Shown: one piece after another, positions 58,640-64,000 of the stretch
How positions within the stretch are numbered: position 1 is the first letter of the stretch
How the letters are laid out: every line of letters begins with the position of its first letter
DNA from: Cranoglanis bouderius
Taxonomy: Eukaryota > Chordata > Actinopteri > Siluriformes > Cranoglanididae
Reading direction: 5' to 3'
Assembly: GCA_023630585.1 (NCBI GenBank)
Contig: CM042541.1
Location: 14,618,501 to 14,682,500 of the forward strand
DNA length: 64,000 nucleotides
Position numbers and translations under genes: made by a program
Notes under the pieces: generated by a model
The model's database searches: none
What the model was told of the DNA's origin: nothing
The model's input: only the letters and a program-made list of their open reading frames with translations

Positions 58640-58975
58640 TTTTGATCTCAAACCTAAATGTCTTTGGTGTATAGCACAAACAAATGAATTGGCTTTGCTG
58701 TTCCAATTGTTTTGGAGTGGAGCCATAGCATAGTTTAAACATGATATAAAGCAAGTCATAATAAAAATTTTCTTTGGCCAAAATATATTTTTGGCTACAA
58801 GTCTAAACCAATTAGGTGGAGAAATGTAAAGGCTAGTGACTGTGCTCCATGTATGATAGAAACTAGCTAAGCTAGCTAGGAGAATTAAATATGGACTCTC
58901 TGCTTTGAAAGCATTTGTGTGGGCACATTACAGATGTTTTAAATTAGCAAGACAAAAAGAATTTCCATTTATTAT
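58640..58975. other. Short spacer, nothing recognised
   Basis: AT-rich; contains AAACTAGCTAAGCTAGCTAG. No gene signal. Confidence 0.4.
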
Positions 58976-58979
58976 AGTG

Positions 58980-59130
58980 TTAGATTATGTAGATCATCCA
59001 CCATGTAACTGTGAATGAGCTGTTACTATAGAAATGGTAACATATTAGAATGAGAGTATTAATATAAACCGGTGATTTGCAGCTGCACTACTGTGAGAAC
59101 TGCAGTTATAGAAAATTAATCAACACCCTC
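58980..59130 (+). repeat. Copy of a dispersed MITE family
   Basis: ATCCACCATGTAACTGTGAA, GCTGTTACTATAGAAATGG, ATTAATATAAACCGGTGATT and CAGTTATAGAAAATTAATCA match the copies in rbp4l introns. Confidence 0.7.
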
Positions 59131-60124
59131 TGACAAATAAGAAAGATAAGACATGATAACACTAAATGAGTCTTATAGCTTCCCCTGCTTCTGGACCCAA
59201 AAATGAATTTTCCTTAAACACTGTGATTTAATGTGTAATTTTATACTAATATCACTTCATGAAATGACAGTGTTGCAGTTTTCCCCTTTTGTGTTTGTCC
59301 TGCAGAGTGTCTATGTACCTTCTATGTTGGTTTTTATCTATTTTAATGTCTTTGCTTAATTGTGTTATTTTTGCTATATAAAATAAATTGAATAGTGATA
59401 ATAAGGCAAAGGAAGCATTATAAAAGCACAGAAACACCCATTAAAAGTTCAAATAAGGCTATGATCCAGTTTAGGCTTAAATAATTAATGTAGTGAAGTA
59501 TTTTTATCGCTGTTCTTGAACCAAATAGGATATTGATTGAAATTAAAACAGTCCACCATATAGAATAACGACTAAAAAAATTTAAAAGCTGGAGACACAT
59601 AATTGCTTCAGAGCAGAACTGGAATGCACCACATCCTTCACCACTGAGTGGCCTTGGATCAATTAGCCTCCCCACAGGTATGGGCTCGGACAGAGATACA
59701 GAACCAACCAACTGCCGACATTAGTACATCCCCATGCTTTTAAAGCCATTAAACTTAAGAGCTACAGTTAGTGTACGACAGTCGCTTTAGTCTGTGTATT
59801 ACTGACACAAACCAGACCATTTATCTGCACTATAGGTCATTTTCATGGTAAACAACATGTGTTTTACACTTAAACACAGCTGCTGTTGCTTATTTATGGT
59901 GATTATGGCTCAGAAAATATGTCCAATAATGTTATACTGTTTATATGTTATTTCCAAGAAGTGGGTTTGTAAATGCTCTTAAACTTGTAAACACAATTAA
60001 AGGAATAGGTATAAGGGAAATGAAAAATGGTTATACTTTATCTGATTGGAAACAAAACAAAAAATGGGAAAAGGCCGAGATTTTAAATACTTTAAATAAA
60101 ACATTAATTCCCATAACATATACA

Positions 60125-60622
60125 GGTGCATCTCAATAAATTAGAATGTCATGGAAAAGTTAATTTATTTCAGTAATTCAACTCAAATTGAGAAACTCGT
60201 GTATTAAATAAATTCAATGCACACAGACTGAAGTAGTTTAAGTCTTTGGTTCTTTTAACTGTGATGATTTTGGCTCACATTTAACAAAAACCCACCAATT
60301 CACTATCTCAACAAATTAGAATACTTCATAAGACCAATAAAAAAAACATTTTTAGTGAATTGTTGGCCTTCTGGAAAGTATGTTCATTTACTAAACATGT
60401 ACTCAATACATGGTAGGGGCTCCTTTTGCTTTAATTACTGCCTCAATTCGGCGTGGCATGGAGGTGATCAGTTTGTGGCACTGCTGAGGTGGTATGGAAC
60501 CCCAGGTTTCTTTGACAGTGGCCTTCAGCTCATCTGCATTTTTTGGTCTCTTGTTTCTCATTTTCCTCTTGACAATATCCCATAGATTCTCTATGGGGTT
60601 CAGGTGTGGTGAGTTTGCTGGG
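60125..60622 (-). mobile_element. Truncated relative of the 6-kb Tc1 element
   Basis: It begins CAGGTGCATCTCAATAAATT after TA and is near-identical to 6002-6500 for about 500 bp, including the transposase C-terminus (minus: NLWDIVKRKMRNKRPKNADE ... VIKAKGAPTMY). It stops abruptly near 60622, where PIF/Harbinger-related sequence follows. Confidence 0.88.
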
Positions 60623-60629
60623 CTCCAAG

Positions 60630-61250
60630 TAACTGCCCAAGTAACTGGTCTGGGAGAGACCACGCAATAGGGTGTTCTGGGAGGTAGTGGTAGAGAGACA
60701 CTTCACAGAAAGTCTCTGGCTGCAACATTTTAGAATGTCAGATGCTGTGCCAATTAATTGGTCCTAATGTTGCACCCATCGCAGGTTGCCACCGACCACC
60801 ACTCCTGACCGTAAAGCAGATCGCCATCGCCCTGTTCAAGCTGGCAACCTGCGCCGAGTACATAGTAGTGGGGGAAACAACCATCCATTGCTGTGTATAT
60901 GCTGTGTGCACAGCTATTAAAGGAAAAAAATGAATGCGCTGTTATATCAGGCTGCCAAATGTAGCGGAGGCCAATGATACTGCATACCGTAATTCCTTGG
61001 CGCATCTTGTGCCATAGGTTTATTGTGGATGTATAGGTTTATTGTGGATGTGGGTGTATATACTGGATGGCACGCACATCCCTATTCTTCCCCCAACGTA
61101 TGGATAAATTCTGTCGTGACACTTTTTTTTTTTTTTTTTGCATGAATGTCATATTTCTCAACAAAAACCCTCCAAACTATGTTTTGCAACATTTGAAGTA
61201 TCAACATAGAATCCTTTTTCGCAAAAAAAATCCTTGGATGGAAACGTAGC
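60630..61250 (+). mobile_element. PIF/Harbinger transposon fragment
   Basis: At 60742-60933 the frame reads PIAGCHRPPLLTVKQIAIAL, FKLATCAEYIVVGETTIHCC and VYAVCTAIKGKK. This is the N-terminal helix-turn-helix-like part of HARBI1-type transposases (usual wording ...LF.LA...EYR.V...FG.....V...V). A short deletion appears between VVGET and TIHCC. The DDE domain is absent. ATCCTTGGATGGAAACGTAG near 61228 may be its right end. Confidence 0.75.
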
Positions 61251-61400
61251 TACTGTTACAAAGCAGTGACACTGGAGACTACTTCCATAAATGTTTAATA
61301 AACTCAAATCTCCAAGCACATTTAAATAAACCTGTGATTTGCAGCTGCATTACTCTCACCTATTACTTCTGACCAGAACTGAGCATTGAGCAACAGCACT
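61235..61400 (+). repeat. Copy of a dispersed MITE family
   Basis: TGACACTGGAGACTACTTCC, AACCTGTGATTTGCAGCTGC, TTCTGACCAGAACTGAGCAT and CAACAGCACTGTGGTATAA match the other copies. Confidence 0.65.
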
Positions 61401-61409
61401 GTGGTATAA

Positions 61410-63365
61410 AATGTAAGAAACTCCAGGTACTTAAAAACCAAAGGTTAACATGTTATTGTAAATTCTGTTCCTGCAAAAAGAAAAACTTTTTTTTCTTTAA
61501 ACTGAAATTTAGCAATATTCTTTGGCAGACTGATCACACCAGCACTCAGACTGAAAAGGTTAGTAAACTTGTATATACATGTAAAGAGAAATAGCCAGTA
61601 AGCACCCAGTGCTCTGTGTGCACTCTACCATCTCTAATAAGGTACTCATGCATGAATATAATGACTGCTCCTGTTGACACGCTCTGCTCTGACCTTCATG
61701 TTGTTCTGCTTTATGGTGAGAGGGCTCTATATAGCACAACTTAAAGGGCACACAAAATGTAGAACGCAAAAAGTTGGACCTGATGCATTTTCTGGAATTA
61801 TAAAGAGCCTTATTAAAGCTCAGCTGCTGATTCAGGGTCATTTCTGAAAATTCAATACTGTCAATGAATTTCATCGAAGCTGCATTGTTACTATTCAGTG
61901 CAGATACAATGACTGCTTCACAAAACTCTTAATTGGAAAACAGTCACTGTCTTCACTGAATCCTTGACCTTATGTCCTTTAACCCATGACCCAGCAATCG
62001 ATGAAAGCCCACCATCTTCAGGGACATATCATTTATTTACATGTTTCCTAGATGGAAGTGTTTCTCGTTGTAGTGATATAAGGCTATAGTATAAATAGAA
62101 ACAAAATGAATTTTACCATAGCACTCTCGAATGCCCAAGGGGGGGTGGGGGAGGGGGTACACCAAACACAAAATGTGAAAGTAGCCATATCTAAAAGTCA
62201 GGACACCATTGTGGGGTGACGTGTAACCACAAACCATACAGACTTTAGACAAAACTAGAGAAAACTGAACATTAGAAACTACAAACTGAGCTAGCAACCT
62301 GAAAAAATAGGGACAAGCCTATTTTCAAATTCAGTGACTGACAAAATAATAGAGAAACAGTATTCTCTAGGAAGTAGCTTAAAATGAGTTTGATAAAGTC
62401 TAGTGCATAATATCTGTCTATAAGTAGCACCATTACTTAATTATGTGGCTATTGTGATTGCAATGTTTTGACAGGTTTACATTATTATAAAATGCTGTAG
62501 ATTGATATGTATGTATTAGATATAAATGCAGGAAAACATGCTGGCATTACTCCATTCTCCTTTGTAATGTTTGCAAGAATGTTTATAATCCATAGACAAA
62601 TATTTCTGTCAGACCATGGAGAGAAAGCACACATGCTATGTACAGAATGACATCATTGGCTATCTAGGTCTCTAGTATGAGCCGCGGGACTTGAACTTGC
62701 CAATTTCACCAATGAGCTACCAAGATCAGGCCTAAAAAATATTTTTGGCAGCCTGAACCCTTTCGTGAGCCTGCTGAGCACGCAAGGCCTGGGGGTGTCT
62801 GCAGCTGAAGAAGAACCAGGGAATATGGGTGGCCAAAAATATGCAGGGCCTCATGTATCAAGCACAAATAAATCTTTGCAAATCTCATTTTGATATGGTG
62901 GTCAAATCAGACCGAGGCCAAATAGTTTGAATGTGTAAAAACATCCCGAACATCTGTGGTAAATAGAAGTCAATCCCAGAGGATATGAGATCCATTTCTG
63001 AACCAAAGTTCCCACGTTACTTGCTCATTTTGTGGTGCATGCTGTGCACATGTTGTACAGATAAGGGCAAAAAAAACAAGCCATTGTCAGCGTAATGGCA
63101 GAACAGCTAACAGTAATACTGAACTACTTTTCAGTACAGTTCACCCAAATCTCAGTTTTACTAAAATCTTCTAGTAATCATCCCTGAAAATTTTGCCAGT
63201 GTTGTTCTTTTACATCTATATGCATTCAGGCATCATGATGACAGACAACATCCTGTGATATTATAGCTGACAGATTGATGGATACAGTTCACAAGGTGCT
63301 GACCCCTGTCTATGAATTACACTCACACAGCAGTTCTCAAAGTGGGGCTGTGATTTTTTGTTACA
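61410..63365. other. Spacer with no gene seen
   Basis: No splice-bounded exon was recognised. Around 62680-62730, minus strand, TTGGTAGCTCATTGGTGA and AAGTTCAAGTCCCGCGGCTC resemble RNA polymerase III A and B boxes, suggesting a tRNA-like SINE head remnant. Confidence 0.4.
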
Positions 63366-63369
63366 GAGT

Positions 63370-63495
63370 GGAAATCCATCCATCCATTTTCTGTACCGCT
63401 TATCCTACACAGAGTCGTGGGGAGCCTGGAGCCTATCCTAGGAAACTTGGGGCACAAGGTGGGGGACACCATGGAGGGGGTGCCAACCCATCGCA
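63370..63495 (+). repeat. L2-like LINE 3' fragment
   Basis: ATCCATCCATCCATTTTCTG, TACCGCTTATCCTACACAGA, GGAGCCTGGAGCCTATCCTA and CCAACCCATCGCAGGGCA are the ordered motifs of the fish L2-like LINE tail. Confidence 0.65.
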
Positions 63496-64000
63496 GGGCA
63501 AGGGTGGAAATCACAGTCCACTATTACAGTATATTATGGTTCTTATAGTTAGCTGATTTGACTGGTCACTTGAATTTAAATGTTTAAATCCAAAGCTCAC
63601 TTACTCCTTTAGAATAAAGTTCAGGAATAAAAAGATCTATGGATCCTGCTCCAACAGCTGGAATATTATTGTACACATTGTACATATAATGAGCCTAATA
63701 TTTGAGTTGGTTTGTGTTCATCAAATAGAAACTGTACTGAGGGGGTCCATGATTTTTTCTTTCTTTCTTTCTTTTCGATTAATGGGTTCACTGGAAGCAA
63801 AACATTTGAGAAACCCTGCACTAACTGTTTATCAGGATGCTTTTACAAAAAATATTTTTCAGAAAATGCATTGATCTGTTGCTGATTAGTGACAGGTAGG
63901 GATGGTACCGATTCAGTATCCTCTATATGTATCAGGATGATATTACCTCATCAGATATCGGAGGGGAAAAAAATATGCAAATACATATGCAATACATACA

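Noticed and set aside
62680..62730. tRNA-like A and B boxes on the minus strand
   Set aside because: No cloverleaf can be formed from the flanks; it is at most a SINE head remnant.

Overview
The window is vertebrate, and very probably teleost fish, nuclear DNA. It is AT-rich, its genes are spread over many small exons with GT-AG introns, and it is densely packed with Tc1/mariner elements, hAT elements, MITEs, tRNA-derived SINEs and dinucleotide microsatellites. The repeat spectrum (many Tc1-like families, the GGGATAGTTCACCC-type repeat) would fit an otophysan fish such as a catfish or cyprinid. That placement is inference.

Three protein-coding genes can be reconstructed exon by exon, all on the + strand. 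(1) rbp4l/purpurin (7.78-11.66 kb) is a secreted retinol-binding lipocalin of photoreceptors: one noncoding and five coding exons, 196 aa, with a TATA box and homeodomain-type sites upstream. (2) slc26a1 (coding 27.69-31.18 kb) is a sulfate/oxalate anion exchanger: two coding exons, 702 aa, whose only coding intron is almost entirely a Tc1 copy. (3) prc1 (coding 35.13-48.63 kb) is the antiparallel-microtubule crosslinker of cytokinesis: 14 coding exons, 576 aa, with a CHR-like cell-cycle element just upstream. The three have unrelated jobs (vision, anion transport, cell division), so I see linkage and no functional cluster.

Layout: 0-7.5 kb holds transposon debris, a complete hAT element with its target-site duplication, a small group of tRNA-Cys-like sequences (one intact) and a nearly intact Tc1. 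7.7-11.7 kb is rbp4l. 11.7-21.7 kb is a graveyard of nested Tc1 copies, an L1 fragment, a solo LTR with target-site duplication and an inverted relative of that LTR. 21.7-27.6 kb is gene-poor and may hold the noncoding first exon of slc26a1. 27.7-31.5 kb is slc26a1. 31.5-34.9 kb is microsatellites and repeats. 34.9-48.95 kb is prc1, with SINE, hAT-MITE, Tc1-MITE and other insertions in its introns. 49-64 kb has no confident gene. It holds a degenerate tandem repeat near 52 kb, decayed Tc1 copies, a PIF/Harbinger transposase fragment and two orphan exon-like segments that may belong to genes extending outside the window.

I found no prokaryotic-style system, CRISPR array or intact viral gene. 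The best leads are the transposon that now carries the branch-point region of an slc26a1 intron, the target-site-resolved hAT and LTR insertions, the tRNA-Cys group, the orphan exons and the 52-kb degenerate tandem array.
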